Part shown: piece by piece, positions 25,449-35,630 of the stretch
How the letters are laid out: each line of letters opens with the position of its first letter
Position numbering within the stretch: position 1 is the stretch's first letter
NCBI GenBank assembly: GCA_020250125.1
Contig: JADCEL010000025.1
Span: 1-64,000 of the forward strand
Reading direction: 5' to 3'
Source: Rhodobacter sp.
GTDB taxonomy: Bacteria; Pseudomonadota; Alphaproteobacteria; Rhodobacterales; Rhodobacteraceae
Length of the DNA: 64,000 nucleotides
Notes under the pieces: model-generated
The model's database searches: none
What the model saw: the letters and a program-made list of their open reading frames with translations, nothing else
What the model was told of the DNA's origin: nothing
Program-made: the position numbers and the translations under genes

Positions 25449-26396
25449 GTGACACGCGCATTCGTATTTCCGGGCCAGGGGGCCCAGACCATCGGCATGG
25501 GGCGCGATCTGGCGGCAGCCAGCCCCGCCGCCCGTGCGGTTTTCGCCGAAGTGGACGACGCCCTGTCGGAAAACCTTTCGGACCTGATCTGGAACGGTCA
25601 GGCCGACCAGCTGCTGCTGACCCGCAACGCCCAGCCTGCCCTGATGGCCACCTCCATCGCCGCCCTGCGCGCGCTGGAGGCCGAGGGCGCGGGCATCACC
25701 TCTGTCGCCTTTGTTGCCGGCCATTCCCTTGGCGAATACTCCGCCCTTTGCGCCGCCGGTGCCCTCAGCCTGGCCGATACCGCCCGCCTGCTGCGCCTGC
25801 GCGGCCAGGCCATGCAGGCGGCTGTCCCCCTTGGGGTCGGGGCCATGGCCGCCCTCTTGGGCCTGGATTTCGCCGCCGCCGCCGGGGTTGCCGCCGAAGC
25901 GGCGCAGGGCGAGGTCTGCCAGGCCGCGAATGACAATGATCCGGCCCAGGTGGTGGTCTCCGGGCATCGCGGCGCGGTGGAACGCGCGCTGGAGATTGCC
26001 AGGGCCAGGGGGGCCAGGCGTGCCCTGCTGCTGCCGGTCAGCGCCCCCTTCCACTGCGCCCTGATGCAGCCCGCCGCCGATGCCATGGCAACAGCGCTGG
26101 CCCGCGTCACCCTGTTGCCCCCCCGCGTGCCGCTGGTCGCGAATGTCCGCGCCACGGCGGTCAGCGACCCCGAGGTGATCCGCGCCCTTCTGGTCGAACA
26201 GGTCACAGGTTCGGTGCGCTGGCGCGAATCCGTGCTCTGGATGGCCGCACAGGGCGTCACCGAAATCTGGGAGATCGGCGCAGGCAAGGCCCTGTCGGGC
26301 ATGGTCAGGCGCATCTCTCCCGGCATCACCACCCGCGCCATCGGCTCGCCCGAAGAGGTGGCGGCAGCGGTGGCCGAGGCAACAAACCAGAACTGA
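25449..26396 (+). CDS. fabD: Malonyl-CoA:ACP transacylase
   Basis: FabD (315 aa) loads malonate onto acyl carrier protein for fatty acid synthesis. It opens TRAFVFPGQGAQTIGMG; the nucleophile serine is in FVAGHSLGEYSAL and the catalytic histidine in SAPFHCALMQ. The start is GTG at 25449 with a G-rich binding site about 12 bases upstream; the long upstream open frame crosses the palindromic gap and is not coding. fabG follows after 11 bases. Confidence 0.95.
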   Translation: MTRAFVFPGQGAQTIGMGRDLAAASPAARAVFAEVDDALSENLSDLIWNGQADQLLLTRNAQPALMATSIAALRALEAEGAGITSVAFVAGHSLGEYSALCAAGALSLADTARLLRLRGQAMQAAVPLGVGAMAALLGLDFAAAAGVAAEAAQGEVCQAANDNDPAQVVVSGHRGAVERALEIARARGARRALLLPVSAPFHCALMQPAADAMATALARVTLLPPRVPLVANVRATAVSDPEVIRALLVEQVTGSVRWRESVLWMAAQGVTEIWEIGAGKALSGMVRRISPGITTRAIGSPEEVAAAVAEATNQN

Positions 26397-26407
26397 GGAG
26401 CGCGACG

Positions 26408-27145
26408 ATGTTCGATCTGACAGGCAAGACCGCGCTGGTGACCGGCGCATCGGGCGGCATCGGCGGGGCCATCGCCAGGGCGCTGCACGCCGCCGGGGCC
26501 ACGGTGGCCCTGTCGGGCACCCGCACCGCCCCGCTCGGGGCGCTGGCGGCAGATCTGGGCAGCCGCGCCCATGTGCTGACCTGCGATCTGTCTGACCCCG
26601 CCTCGGTCGAGGCGCTGCCAAAGGCGGCGGCGGCGGCGATGGGGTCGGTCGATATTCTTGTCAACAACGCCGGCATCACCCGCGACAACCTGTTCATGCG
26701 GATGTCCGACGAGGAATGGCAGTCGGTGATCGAGGTGAACCTCACCTCCAGCTTCCGCCTGTGCCGGGGCGTGCTGCGCGGCATGATGAAGGCCCGCTGG
26801 GGGCGGATCGTGAATATTTCTTCTGTCGTGGGGGCCACCGGCAACCCCGGCCAGGGCAACTACGCCGCCGCAAAGGCGGGCATGGTGGGTATGTCGAAAT
26901 CGCTGGCGGCCGAGGTGGCAAGCCGCAACATCACGGTGAACTGCGTGGCACCGGGCTTCATCACCACGGCGATGACCGACGGGCTGAGCGAAGACCAGAA
27001 GACCCGCATCCTGACATCGGTCCCCGCCGGGCGGATGGGCGAGGCGTCTGAAATCGCCGCCGCCGTCCTCTATCTCGCCAGCCCGGAAGCGGGTTATGTC
27101 ACGGGCGCGGTCTTGCATGTGAACGGCGGCATGGCGATGGTCTAG
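26408..27145 (+). CDS. fabG: 3-oxoacyl-ACP reductase
   Basis: FabG (245 aa) performs the NADPH-dependent first reduction of the elongation cycle. It has the short-chain dehydrogenase pattern: nucleotide-binding TGASGGIGG (12-20), NNAG at 86-89, the catalytic serine near 138-139 (NISS), and Y152 and K156 in NYAAAKAG. Its C-terminus ends GAVLHVNGGMAMV, typical of FabG. It forms fabD-fabG, with acpP 172 bases downstream. Confidence 0.97.
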   Translation: MFDLTGKTALVTGASGGIGGAIARALHAAGATVALSGTRTAPLGALAADLGSRAHVLTCDLSDPASVEALPKAAAAAMGSVDILVNNAGITRDNLFMRMSDEEWQSVIEVNLTSSFRLCRGVLRGMMKARWGRIVNISSVVGATGNPGQGNYAAAKAGMVGMSKSLAAEVASRNITVNCVAPGFITTAMTDGLSEDQKTRILTSVPAGRMGEASEIAAAVLYLASPEAGYVTGAVLHVNGGMAMV

Positions 27146-27317
27146 GGCAGGACAGCGCCACGGGAAAGGGTTTGCCTTGCGCGGACACCCTTGCTATAGG
27201 CGCGCAGAACGGGCGGCAGGTGCGCAGGCAATGTCGGCCTGATGTCTGGCAAAACCAATGCCGGGCCGACCGGAAACAGACAAAGCGGGGCTTCCCGCAT
27301 CTTTGAGAGGGACTGAC

Positions 27318-27551
27318 ATGAGCGACATCGCCGACCGCGTGAAGAAGATCGTCGTCGAGCATCTGGGCGTTGATGCTGACAAGGTAACGGATCATGCCTC
27401 GTTCATCGATGATCTGGGCGCCGACAGCCTTGATACGGTCGAACTGGTGATGGCATTCGAAGAAGAATTCGGCATCGAGATTCCCGATGATGCCGCCGAA
27501 ACGATCCAGACCTTCGGCGATGCGGTGAAATTCATCACCGACGCCTCCTGA
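27318..27551 (+). CDS. acpP: Acyl carrier protein
   Basis: The 77-aa acidic protein carries the acyl chain on 4'-phosphopantetheine at S37 in [12 protein letters not shown]. The ATG at 27318 has GAGAGGG upstream, and [20 protein letters not shown] is canonical. It has its own gap from fabG and a strong terminator downstream, so it is probably a separate high-level transcript. Confidence 0.98.
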   Translation: MSDIADRVKKIVVEHLGVDADKVTDHASFIDDLGADSLDTVELVMAFEEEFGIEIPDDAAETIQTFGDAVKFITDAS

Positions 27552-27572
27552 CCCCATTCAGACACCGGGCCG

Positions 27573-27604
27573 GAAACAAGGCACCCCGCGGGGTGCCTTG
27601 TTTC
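27573..27604. terminator. Perfect palindromic terminator after acpP
   Basis: The 32-base sequence is a perfect palindrome, with 15-bp arms around a CGCG centre, 22 bases past the acpP stop. On the plus strand it continues into TTTCATT. The symmetry allows it to work in both directions. Confidence 0.85.
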
Positions 27605-27735
27605 ATTCCGGATCACGGGGAAATTGTGCTCTCTTGTCCCTGCGCCACACAGGAACCCCGCGCAAGGCCGGCGCGCCGGCCAACCTGACGCGCGCTTGGC
27701 CCTGATCCGGCACGAACCCGCCCCCGCCAAAGGAA

Positions 27736-27763
27736 AAGGGCCGCACCCCCGGGTGCGGCCCTT
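27736..27763 (-). terminator. Intrinsic terminator of tig
   Basis: Arms 27736-27748 and 27751-27763 (AAGGGCCGCACCC and its complement) form a 13-bp stem 24 bases past the tig stop. On the minus strand the stem runs into TTTTCCTTT. Confidence 0.85.
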
Positions 27764-27786
27764 CCTGCAATCACGCGCAGCGGCAA

Positions 27787-29121
27787 TCAAAGATCGTCAA
27801 GCGCCTCAACCGCCTTTTCCAGATCTTCCTTCGTCGCGGCCTTCTCCGTCACACTCGCGGTGGCCACGATGTGATCCACCACCTTGTCCTCGAAGATCGG
27901 CGCGCGCAACTGCTGCTGCATCTGCGGATTCTTCTGCACGAACTCGAAAAAGGCGCGCTCCTGCCCCGGATACTGACGGGCCTGGGCCAGCACGGCCCTG
28001 GTCATTTCGGCGTCCGTCACGGTGATTTCGGCCTTGCGGCCCATTTCGGCCAGCAGCAGGCCAAGGCGGACGCGGCGTTCGGCCAGCGACCGGTGCTCGT
28101 CCGTCGGCTCCACGGTGCCGTGATCGTGCCCATGCACTTCGGGGTGCTCTTCATGCCACAGCTGGTGGGCAATCTGGCTTGCCTCGGCCGTGACCAGCGA
28201 CGCAGGCAGGTCGAACTTCACCAGCGCATCAAGCTGATCCAGCAGCGCACGCTTCATCACCGCCCGCGCTGCACCCAGATATTCCGCCTCCAGCCGCTCG
28301 GCGATCTGCCCCTTCAGCGCATCCAGGCTGTCGGCACCGTATTTCCTGGCCAAGTCGTCGTCGATCGCGGCTGGTTTCGGGCTTTTCACGGCCTTCACGG
28401 TACAGGCAAAGACTGCCGCCTTGCCGGCCAGATGCCTGGCCCCATAGGACTCGGGGAAGGTCACGTTCACCGACACCTCATCCCCCGCCCTGGTGCCGAT
28501 CAGCTGGCCTTCAAACCCCGGAATGAACGAGCCCGAGCCGAGCACCAGGGCAAAGTCTTCCGCCGACCCGCCCTCGAACGCCTTGCCATCGACCGTCCCG
28601 GCAAAGTCGATCACCACCTGATCGCCGTCCTCGGCCTTGGAATCAGTTGTGCGGTCCTCGAACGACTGGGCAGACCCTGCCAGATTTGCCAGGGCCTCGT
28701 CCACGGCGGCAGCCTCGGCCTTCACGACCAGACGCTCCAGCACAACCTTGCCCGCATCGAAATCCGGGATCGGCGGCAGCGCCTCATAGGTCATCTCGAC
28801 AACCACATCCTGCCCCTCGGCCCAGGTTTCGCCGCCCACCATCCTGACTTCGGGTTGCAGGGCCGGGCGGTCGCCGCTGGCGTCGAAATGCGATTTCATC
28901 GCGCCGTCGATGGCATCCTGCATCGCATCGCCCATCAGACGGGTGCCGAACTGCTTGCGCAGCATGGCCATCGGAACCTTGCCCTTGCGAAAGCCCTTCA
29001 TCTCGACCTCGGGCTGCGCCTCGACCAGTTTTTCCTGGACCTTGGCGTCAAGCTCGGCCGCCGTCACCGTGATGGTGTAGGCGCGCTTCAGACCTTCGTT
29101 CAGGGTTTCGGTAACCTGCAT
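27787..29121 (-). CDS. tig: Trigger factor
   Basis: Trigger factor (444 aa) is the ribosome-bound chaperone and prolyl isomerase. The N-terminal ribosome-binding signature is visible as [17 protein letters not shown] near residue 42. The FKBP-type PPIase domain (about 160-245) starts with [20 protein letters not shown]. The C-terminal chaperone arms follow, with a His-rich [13 protein letters not shown] stretch that might bind metal. AAAGGA precedes the ATG at 29121. Confidence 0.97.
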   Translation of the reverse strand: MQVTETLNEGLKRAYTITVTAAELDAKVQEKLVEAQPEVEMKGFRKGKVPMAMLRKQFGTRLMGDAMQDAIDGAMKSHFDASGDRPALQPEVRMVGGETWAEGQDVVVEMTYEALPPIPDFDAGKVVLERLVVKAEAAAVDEALANLAGSAQSFEDRTTDSKAEDGDQVVIDFAGTVDGKAFEGGSAEDFALVLGSGSFIPGFEGQLIGTRAGDEVSVNVTFPESYGARHLAGKAAVFACTVKAVKSPKPAAIDDDLARKYGADSLDALKGQIAERLEAEYLGAARAVMKRALLDQLDALVKFDLPASLVTAEASQIAHQLWHEEHPEVHGHDHGTVEPTDEHRSLAERRVRLGLLLAEMGRKAEITVTDAEMTRAVLAQARQYPGQERAFFEFVQKNPQMQQQLRAPIFEDKVVDHIVATASVTEKAATKEDLEKAVEALDDL

Positions 29122-29378
29122 CGTCTTGTCCTTTTTTCCTCACCGGGGCGGGCGCAGGGCATCCCCCTCTCGCGCCGCTGATCCAAATCCAATGTCCCTG
29201 GGCGCCCTTCCCGTTCCGCCAGCACGCGAAACACAAAACGCCACTGCCCCCGACAATGCCGGGGCAGCCAAACCCCGCGCCTTCTAGCAAAGCTTCCGGG
29301 GCGATGCGAGGGGGAAATTGGCAGCGTTTCCGGCATGGCCGGCACCTGGCGCAGGCGGGGTCCGGCCGGGTGGCGATA

Positions 29379-29463
29379 TGGTGCGGGCGAAGGGACTTGA
29401 ACCCCCACGCCTTGCGGCGCCAGAACCTAAATCTGGTGCGTCTGCCAATTCCGCCACGCCCGC
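29379..29463 (-). tRNA. tRNA-Leu (anticodon UAG)
   Basis: The minus strand folds as a class II tRNA. Acceptor arms are GCGGGCG (29463-29457) and CGCCCGC (29389-29383), followed by discriminator A and an encoded CCA (29381-29379). The anticodon stem CCAGA/TCTGG encloses the loop TTTAGGT, giving anticodon TAG. The long variable arm and GGTTCAAGTCC T-arm support leucine. It lies downstream of nnr and upstream of tig. Confidence 0.95.
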
Positions 29464-29579
29464 ATCCCGTTCCCGACGGCGCAAAGACCGTTTGGAACAA
29501 CGATCTGTCTAGCAAAGCCGCGCGGCGGATACGAGGGGATTTCGCAGCCCCTGTTCGCCCTGCCCCCCAAGGTTGCAGG

Positions 29580-31160
29580 TTACAGGAAGGGACCGGCATC
29601 GGTGGGCAGGGCCGCCACGGCCATTGGTCCGCCCTGCTCCAGCAGCCGGCGCAGCACCTGGGGCAGCAGATCGGGCAGGTCTTCCGCAATCAGACCGGGA
29701 CCGAACAGCAAGGCCGCTTCCGCGTGCAGCCAGACCGCCGTTTCCGCCGCCATGAACGGGCTGAAGCCCCGCGCCAGAAGCCCGGCGATCAGACCCGCCA
29801 GCACATCGCCTGATCCGGCCGTCGCCAGCCATGGGGCCGCACGGCCGCGCACAGAGGCATGCACGCAACACCGCCCGTCCGGGGCGGCAATCACCGTGTC
29901 GGCCCCTTTGAGAAGCACGACACAGCCCGCATCCTTTGCCGCCTGCCGTGCCGCGTCCACCTTTGAGAACGCCGGTGTCCCGGCATTCACCGGGCCGGTC
30001 CGCCGCGCCGCAATCTGCGCAAACAGCCGCGCAAACTCGCCGTCATGCGGGGTCAGCACACAGCGCGGATGAAGGGCCGCGCGCAAGGCGGGAACCTGGG
30101 CCACCAGCGTCAGGGCATCCGCGTCCAGAACTGTGGCCCGGCCTGCGCCAAGGGCGGCACTGACCAGCCCGACCTCGCGCGCCCCGCGCCCCAGCGCCGG
30201 CCCAAGACAGAGGGCGGTGATCCGCCGGTCGGCAAGCGTCCGCGAAAGGGCCGCCCCATCCGCCAGGCTGTGCAGCAGGACGGCATCCAGCCGCGCGGCA
30301 TTTTCGGCAAGCGCTGCCGCCGGGCAGGCCAGGGTGACAAGCCCTGCCCCGACCCGCAGTGCCGCGCGGGCCGTCAGCCGGGCGGCCCCGCCCTGCCCCG
30401 GACCGCCGCCCAGGATCAGGGCATGGCCATGGCTGTATTTGTGCCCGCCCTCCTTGGCCAGCAGGCCGGACGGGGTGGCAGCACCGGCCACTTCTGCGTC
30501 GCGCCCGCACGCCCAGGCCTGCCGCCAGGGGCCCAGGCCGATATCGGCCACGACAAGCTGTCCCGACAGCCGCGCACCATCGGCCAGCATATGGCCCAGA
30601 CGGGGGCTGTCGAAGGTCACGGTCATGGTGGCCGGACGGTCAAGATAGCCCGCATCAGCCCGGATGCGCCCGCTGTCAGAACACAGGCCGCTCAGAATAT
30701 CCACCGCAACAACCGGGCAGCCGCTGTCCTGCGCCATGGCAACGGCACCCCAGACAGCGGCCGCAACGGGCCGCGCAAGGCCGGTTCCGAACATCGCGTC
30801 GATCACCAGCGGGGCCTGTGCCAGGCATGTCCGGTCCAGCCCGGCAAGCGGCAGAACCGCACCGGTCCAGCCGGCCCGGGCCTGCCGGGCATCGGGCGTG
30901 ATGCTGTCGCCACAGGAAAAGACCGAAACCGCGTGCCCCGCCGCATCCAGCATCCGGGCGATGACAAAACCGTCGCCGCCGTTGTTCCCCGGCCCGCAGA
31001 ACACAACCACGGGGCCGGTTCTGCCGGGCCAGGCGGCCTGCACCGCCGTCACAACGGCCTGCCCGGCGCGGGCCATCAGGCCCTGTCCGGTCACCTGCCC
31101 CGAGGCAATTGCGCTGCTTTCAATGGCCCGGATTTGGGCAGATGTCAGCAGACAGGTCAT
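29580..31160 (-). CDS. nnr: Bifunctional NAD(P)H-hydrate repair enzyme
   Basis: The 526-aa fusion repairs hydrated NAD(P)H. Residues 1-210 are the YjeF_N epimerase, with VVVFCGPGNNGGDGFVIARM and the catalytic-region VIDAMFGTGLARP. Residues 225-510 are the ribokinase-like ADP-dependent dehydratase, with LILGGGPGQGGAARL, CLGPALGRGAREVG, CVLTPHDGEFARLF and ATAGSGDVLAGLIAG. It is divergent from glnB with 170 bases between. Confidence 0.95.
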   Translation of the reverse strand: MTCLLTSAQIRAIESSAIASGQVTGQGLMARAGQAVVTAVQAAWPGRTGPVVVFCGPGNNGGDGFVIARMLDAAGHAVSVFSCGDSITPDARQARAGWTGAVLPLAGLDRTCLAQAPLVIDAMFGTGLARPVAAAVWGAVAMAQDSGCPVVAVDILSGLCSDSGRIRADAGYLDRPATMTVTFDSPRLGHMLADGARLSGQLVVADIGLGPWRQAWACGRDAEVAGAATPSGLLAKEGGHKYSHGHALILGGGPGQGGAARLTARAALRVGAGLVTLACPAAALAENAARLDAVLLHSLADGAALSRTLADRRITALCLGPALGRGAREVGLVSAALGAGRATVLDADALTLVAQVPALRAALHPRCVLTPHDGEFARLFAQIAARRTGPVNAGTPAFSKVDAARQAAKDAGCVVLLKGADTVIAAPDGRCCVHASVRGRAAPWLATAGSGDVLAGLIAGLLARGFSPFMAAETAVWLHAEAALLFGPGLIAEDLPDLLPQVLRRLLEQGGPMAVAALPTDAGPFL

Positions 31161-31312
31161 TTTCTTGCCCCATGATTCAAAAACCGCCTAAAAAGAGGGC
31201 GCTTTGCCTTTTTTCCTGGCGCAGCGCGGGGATTTCCGCCTGGCGTCGGGACAGGCCCAGCCTAGCCAATTGTCGCCCCGGTTTGAAAGTGGTCAGTGAC
31301 GGCAGACGTTGA

Positions 31313-31669
<357 letters not shown>

Positions 31670-31738
31670 CCTCTCTCCCCTGTCCGGCCGGCCCCCCGGC
31701 CGCCGCAACGATCCTCCAGCAGAAGGAATGACCTCAAG

Positions 31739-33148
31739 ATGAGCAAGGTAAAGGCTGCCCTGAAACTCATGCAGGACGAGGATGTCGAATATGTCGACAT
31801 CCGTTTCACCGACCCGAAGGGCAAGTTGCAGCACGTGACGCTTGTGGCTGACCTCGTCGACGAAGACTTCTGGGAAGAAGGCTTCATGTTTGACGGCTCA
31901 TCGATTGCCGGCTGGAAATCCATCGACCAGTCCGACATGAAGCTGATCCCCGATCCGGGCTCGGTCTACATCGACCCGTTCTATGCCGAAAAGACCATGT
32001 GCGTGCATTGCGTCGTGGTCGAACCGGACACCGGAGAGGCCTATTCGCGCTGCCCGCGCCAGACCGCGCTGAAGGCAGAGGCCTATCTCAAGGCCTCGGG
32101 GATAGGGGATGCGTTCTATTGCGGGCCGGAAGCCGAATTCTTCCTGTTCGACGATGTGCGCTATTCGATCACCCCGGCCAAAGTGTCTTACGAGATTGAC
32201 GCCGAAGCAGCAGCCTGGAACACCGGCAGCGTGACCGAAGGCGGCAACTATGGCCACCGCGCGGCGCATAAGGGCGGCTACTTCCCGGTGAACCCGGTGG
32301 ATGAGGCGCAGGATATCCGCAGCGAAATGCTGTCCACCATGAAGCGCATGGGGATCAAGGTCGACAAGCACCATCACGAGGTGGCGACCTGCCAGCATGA
32401 GCTGGGCATGATCTTTGGCGGTCTGGTGGATCAGGCCGACAACATCCAGAAGTACAAATATGTCATCCACAACGTGGCCCACGCCTATGGCAAGACCGTC
32501 ACCTTCATGCCGAAACCGATGAAGGGCGACAACGGGTCGGGGATGCATGTGAACATGTCGATCTGGAAGGGCGGCAAGCCGTTGTTCGCAGGCGACAAAT
32601 ATGCCGATCTGTCGCAGGAGGCGCTGTATTTCATCGGTGGCATCCTGAAACATGCCAAGGCGCTGAACGCCATCACCAACCCGTCAACCAACAGCTACAA
32701 GCGCCTGATCCCGGGCTTTGAGGCACCGGTGCTGCGCGCCTATTCGGCCCGCAACCGCTCGGGCTGCGTGCGCATTCCGTGGACGGAATCGCCCAAGGCC
32801 AAGCGCGTGGAAGCCCGCTTCCCCGATCCGGCGGCCAACCCCTATCTGGCTTTCGCGGCGCTGCTGATGGCCGGTCTGGACGGCATCCGCAACAAGATCG
32901 ATCCCGGCCCTGCCTCGGACAAGGACCTTTATGATTTGCCCCCCGAAGAGCTGGCGGCGATCCCCACGGTCTGCGGCTCGCTGCGCGAGGCGCTGGAAGA
33001 GCTGCACAAAGACCACGACTTCCTGCTGGCCGGTGACGTGTTCACAAAGGACCAGCTGGACGCCTACATGGCGCTGAAGTGGGAAGAGGTTTATGCCTAC
33101 GAACACACGCCGCACCCGATCGAATATCTGATGTACTATTCCTGCTGA
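31739..33148 (+). CDS. glnA: Glutamine synthetase, type I
   Basis: GlnA (469 aa) makes glutamine from glutamate and ammonia as a dodecamer. Landmarks are [19 protein letters not shown], the metal/ammonia site motif [31 protein letters not shown] (ATP region) and NRSGCVRIP. The adenylylation site is Y398 in [10 protein letters not shown], so activity should be switched by GlnE/PII. It starts 69 bases after glnB. Confidence 0.98.
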   Translation: MSKVKAALKLMQDEDVEYVDIRFTDPKGKLQHVTLVADLVDEDFWEEGFMFDGSSIAGWKSIDQSDMKLIPDPGSVYIDPFYAEKTMCVHCVVVEPDTGEAYSRCPRQTALKAEAYLKASGIGDAFYCGPEAEFFLFDDVRYSITPAKVSYEIDAEAAAWNTGSVTEGGNYGHRAAHKGGYFPVNPVDEAQDIRSEMLSTMKRMGIKVDKHHHEVATCQHELGMIFGGLVDQADNIQKYKYVIHNVAHAYGKTVTFMPKPMKGDNGSGMHVNMSIWKGGKPLFAGDKYADLSQEALYFIGGILKHAKALNAITNPSTNSYKRLIPGFEAPVLRAYSARNRSGCVRIPWTESPKAKRVEARFPDPAANPYLAFAALLMAGLDGIRNKIDPGPASDKDLYDLPPEELAAIPTVCGSLREALEELHKDHDFLLAGDVFTKDQLDAYMALKWEEVYAYEHTPHPIEYLMYYSC

Positions 33149-33170
33149 TCCGGCGGGCTTTGCCGATCGG

Positions 33171-33206
33171 CAAGGGGCGTGCCGCAGGGCGCGCCCTTTT
33201 CTTCGT
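33171..33206 (+). terminator. Intrinsic terminator after glnA
   Basis: AAGGGGCGTGCC (33172-33183) pairs with GGGCGCGCCCTT (about 33187-33198) with one bulged G and one G-T pair, followed by TTTTCTT. It lies 23 bases past the glnA stop. Confidence 0.7.
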
Positions 33207-33218
33207 TGCCTTGCCCCG

Positions 33219-33998
33219 TCAGGGGTGAAGCGCCAGGATCGCGGCTTCGGCATCCGGCGGCAGGTCGGACCGCCGCAGGACAAAGGTGTGGATCGTGAAC
33301 ACCACAGCCCGCGTTTCGGGCAGGCGCAGCAGACATTGCCGTTCCGACCGCAGATAGGTCTTTTCGACCGGACGCGGACGGGGCACACCTTCCCGCCGGG
33401 GCTGGAACAGCGTCGGGTCATCATACAGCAGCGCATTGGCCCGCCACAGCGGTTGTTCGGGGCGGATCGCATCAAACATGCGCTGCACGCGCCGGGTGAT
33501 CCCCTCGTCATAGGACGGCACCGGCATGTGAATGTCCGACAGCGGACGGCCGATTTTCTGCGCCAGGGTCCAGCTTGCCGGAAAGCACAGGATCGCCCCG
33601 GTCAGAACATGTTCGCCGCCCACAGAGTCCATCAGGCACAGGTCTTCCTGCACCAGCCGCCCCAGGGTCAGCAGCGGCTGCGCCGGGTCCAGCGGGATTG
33701 CGACACCATCCGGGCGCTGCACCGCATCTGCCCCCACGGCATATCCCGTTTCTGTGGCCAGCCGGGCCAGCACGCGTTTGTAAAGTTCCTGCGCAGCAGG
33801 AACGCCCTGCGGCAAAAGCGCATGAACCAGATCGGGCGCTTCCCGGATCAGCCGGTCGCGTTCGGCCATCTGCGCCGCAAAAGCCTCGTCCACCCGCAGC
33901 CAGTCATCCCCCTCCAGCGGCAAAACGCCGGGAAGACGGTTGGTGCGCGGGTCCAACCAGGGCGCAAAGGGCAGCGTGGTTTGCAGGATCAGGGACAT
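33219..33998 (-). CDS. Heme-dependent oxidative N-demethylase-like protein (DUF3445, DmmA-like)
   Basis: The 259-aa protein fits the DUF3445 family, which includes the alpha subunit DmmA of dimethylamine monooxygenase. Segments typical of the family are LPQGVPAAQELYKRVLARL, LVQEDLCLMDSVGGEHVLTG, ILCFPASWTLAQKIGRPLSD (the core) and IHMPVPSYDEGITRRVQRMF, plus LRSERQCLLRLPETRAVVFT. No reductase or ferredoxin subunit gene lies beside it, so either a partner is elsewhere or the substrate differs. It is divergent from dddP with 122 bases between, suggesting a shared control region. Confidence 0.82.
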   Translation of the reverse strand: MSLILQTTLPFAPWLDPRTNRLPGVLPLEGDDWLRVDEAFAAQMAERDRLIREAPDLVHALLPQGVPAAQELYKRVLARLATETGYAVGADAVQRPDGVAIPLDPAQPLLTLGRLVQEDLCLMDSVGGEHVLTGAILCFPASWTLAQKIGRPLSDIHMPVPSYDEGITRRVQRMFDAIRPEQPLWRANALLYDDPTLFQPRREGVPRPRPVEKTYLRSERQCLLRLPETRAVVFTIHTFVLRRSDLPPDAEAAILALHP

Positions 33999-34120
33999 CC
34001 CCCGGTTCTAGCCGGGCCGCGCGCCCGGCGGAAGGGCAGGAAACCGACAGGGCAAGGTCGCGCGCAGGCAAGCGGGAAGGGATGCGCTGCGGGACGCTGC
34101 ACCAAAAGCAGAGGGCCGCG

Positions 34121-35464
34121 ATGAACCAGCATTACGCCGACCGCCGCAAGATTGACCCCGGCCGGGGGGCCGTTCTGGCCGATGGCACGCCCAACGACAA
34201 TGACCGGGTCGAAATCGGCCCGACGCAGCTTGCCTTTGCCGAATGGGCGGCAGCAGGCCTGAACCCGCCCGATCTGGCCGCAATGCGCCAGTTCCGCTGG
34301 GCGCGTCTGACACAGGCGCTGGTGGCGCGCGACTATGGCGGCCTCTTGATGTTCGATCCGCTCAACATCCGCTACGCCACCGATACCACCAACATGCAGC
34401 TGTGGAACACGCACAACCCGTTCCGCGCGGTGCTGCTTTGCGCCGATGGGCACATGGTGATCTGGGAATACAAAAACGCGCCGTTTCTGGTGACGTTCAA
34501 TCCGCTGATCAAGGAAATCCGGTCAGGCGCGACCTTCTTTTACAACTCCACCGGCGACCGGGGCGAAGATGCGGCCAGGGGCTTTGCCGCCCAGGTGGAT
34601 GAGGTCATGCGCGCCCATGCCGGCACCAATCGCCGCCTGGCGGTGGACAAGATCATGATCGCCGGTCTGCGCGCGCTGGAACGCACCGGCTTTGACGTGC
34701 TGGAGGGCGAGGAGGTGACCGAGCGGGTCCGCGCGGTCAAAGGGCCCGATGACATCGCGGCCATGCGCTGCGCCCACCATGCCTGCGAAAGCGCCATTGC
34801 GGTGATGGAACGCGCCACGCGCAATGGTGTCCCCGGCGGGGGCATGAGCGAGGATGACATCTGGTCGGTCCTTCATGCCGAAAACATCCGGCGCGGCGGC
34901 GAATGGATTGAAACCCGCCTGCTTGCCTCGGGCCCGCGCACCAATCCCTGGTTTCAGGAATGCGGGCCACGGATCGTGCAGAACAATGAAATCGTGGCCT
35001 TTGATACCGACCTGATCGGTGCCTATGGCATGTGCATCGACATCTCGCGGACCTGGTGGGTGGGCGATGGGCGCCCGACCAATGCGATGATCTCGGCGAT
35101 GGGCCATGCGATGGACCATATCACCACCAATATGGCAATGCTGAAGCCGGGGGTTTCAATCACGGAACTGGTCCATGGCGGCCATCAGCTTGACGCGCAG
35201 TACTGGCGGCAGAAGTATTCCTGCAAGATGCATGGCGTGGGGCTGTGCGATGAATGGCCCTATGTCACCTATCCCGACGGCTATACCGAAGGGGCCTTCG
35301 ATGCCGTGCTGGAACCGGGCAACGTGATCTGTGTCGAGGCTCTGGTCAGCCCGGAGGGCGGCGATTTTTCAATCAAGCTGGAGGATCAGGTGCTGATCAC
35401 CGAAACCGGCTTCGAGAACCTGACAACCTACCCGTTTGATGCGCGCCTGACCGGGCGGGCCTGA
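34121..35464 (+). CDS. dddP: Dimethylsulfoniopropionate lyase DddP
   Basis: The 447-aa M24-fold protein cleaves DMSP to dimethyl sulfide and acrylate using iron, in place of cutting peptides. Counting from the ATG at 34121, the residues known from the Ruegeria lacuscaerulensis enzyme fall at identical numbers: metal ligands D295 and D297 (AFDTDLIG), D307, H371, E406 and E421, plus catalytic-pocket Y366 and D377 (HGVGLCDEWP). The DddP signature ETRLLASGPRTNPWFQECGP is intact. This exact register makes a generic Xaa-Pro peptidase unlikely. GAGGG precedes the start. It is divergent from the DmmA-like gene. Confidence 0.94.
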   Translation: MNQHYADRRKIDPGRGAVLADGTPNDNDRVEIGPTQLAFAEWAAAGLNPPDLAAMRQFRWARLTQALVARDYGGLLMFDPLNIRYATDTTNMQLWNTHNPFRAVLLCADGHMVIWEYKNAPFLVTFNPLIKEIRSGATFFYNSTGDRGEDAARGFAAQVDEVMRAHAGTNRRLAVDKIMIAGLRALERTGFDVLEGEEVTERVRAVKGPDDIAAMRCAHHACESAIAVMERATRNGVPGGGMSEDDIWSVLHAENIRRGGEWIETRLLASGPRTNPWFQECGPRIVQNNEIVAFDTDLIGAYGMCIDISRTWWVGDGRPTNAMISAMGHAMDHITTNMAMLKPGVSITELVHGGHQLDAQYWRQKYSCKMHGVGLCDEWPYVTYPDGYTEGAFDAVLEPGNVICVEALVSPEGGDFSIKLEDQVLITETGFENLTTYPFDARLTGRA

Positions 35465-35515
35465 CCGGGGCCGCCCGGCTGGATGCCAGCGCTGTGCCAC
35501 GCAATGGCCGGAACC

Positions 35516-35534
35516 GATTTTTCTGCGAAAAATC
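35516..35534. repeat. 19-bp palindrome, copy 1
   Basis: GATTTTTC and GAAAAATC arms (8 bp) enclose the loop TGC. It lies 52 bases after the dddP stop. It is the exact reverse complement of the element at 35569-35587. Confidence 0.85.
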
Positions 35535-35568
35535 TGCGCGGACCCGAGATACCCGGCGAAGGGGGCGG

Positions 35569-35587
35569 GATTTTTCGCAGAAAAATC
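35569..35587. repeat. 19-bp palindrome, copy 2 (inverted)
   Basis: The same arms with loop GCA form the reverse complement of 35516-35534, 34 bases away. With copy 1 it brackets a G+C-rich spacer between the convergent dddP and CDGSH genes. Both could act as terminators, since a T5 run lies in each stem. Confidence 0.85.
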
Positions 35588-35630
35588 ATGGCGTTGACCG
35601 CGCGTTGCCCTGAACGCGCGGTCTGCAGGG

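Noticed and set aside
34121-35464. The M24-fold gene as an ordinary Xaa-Pro aminopeptidase
   Set aside because: Residue numbering and DddP-specific signatures match the DMSP lyase exactly.
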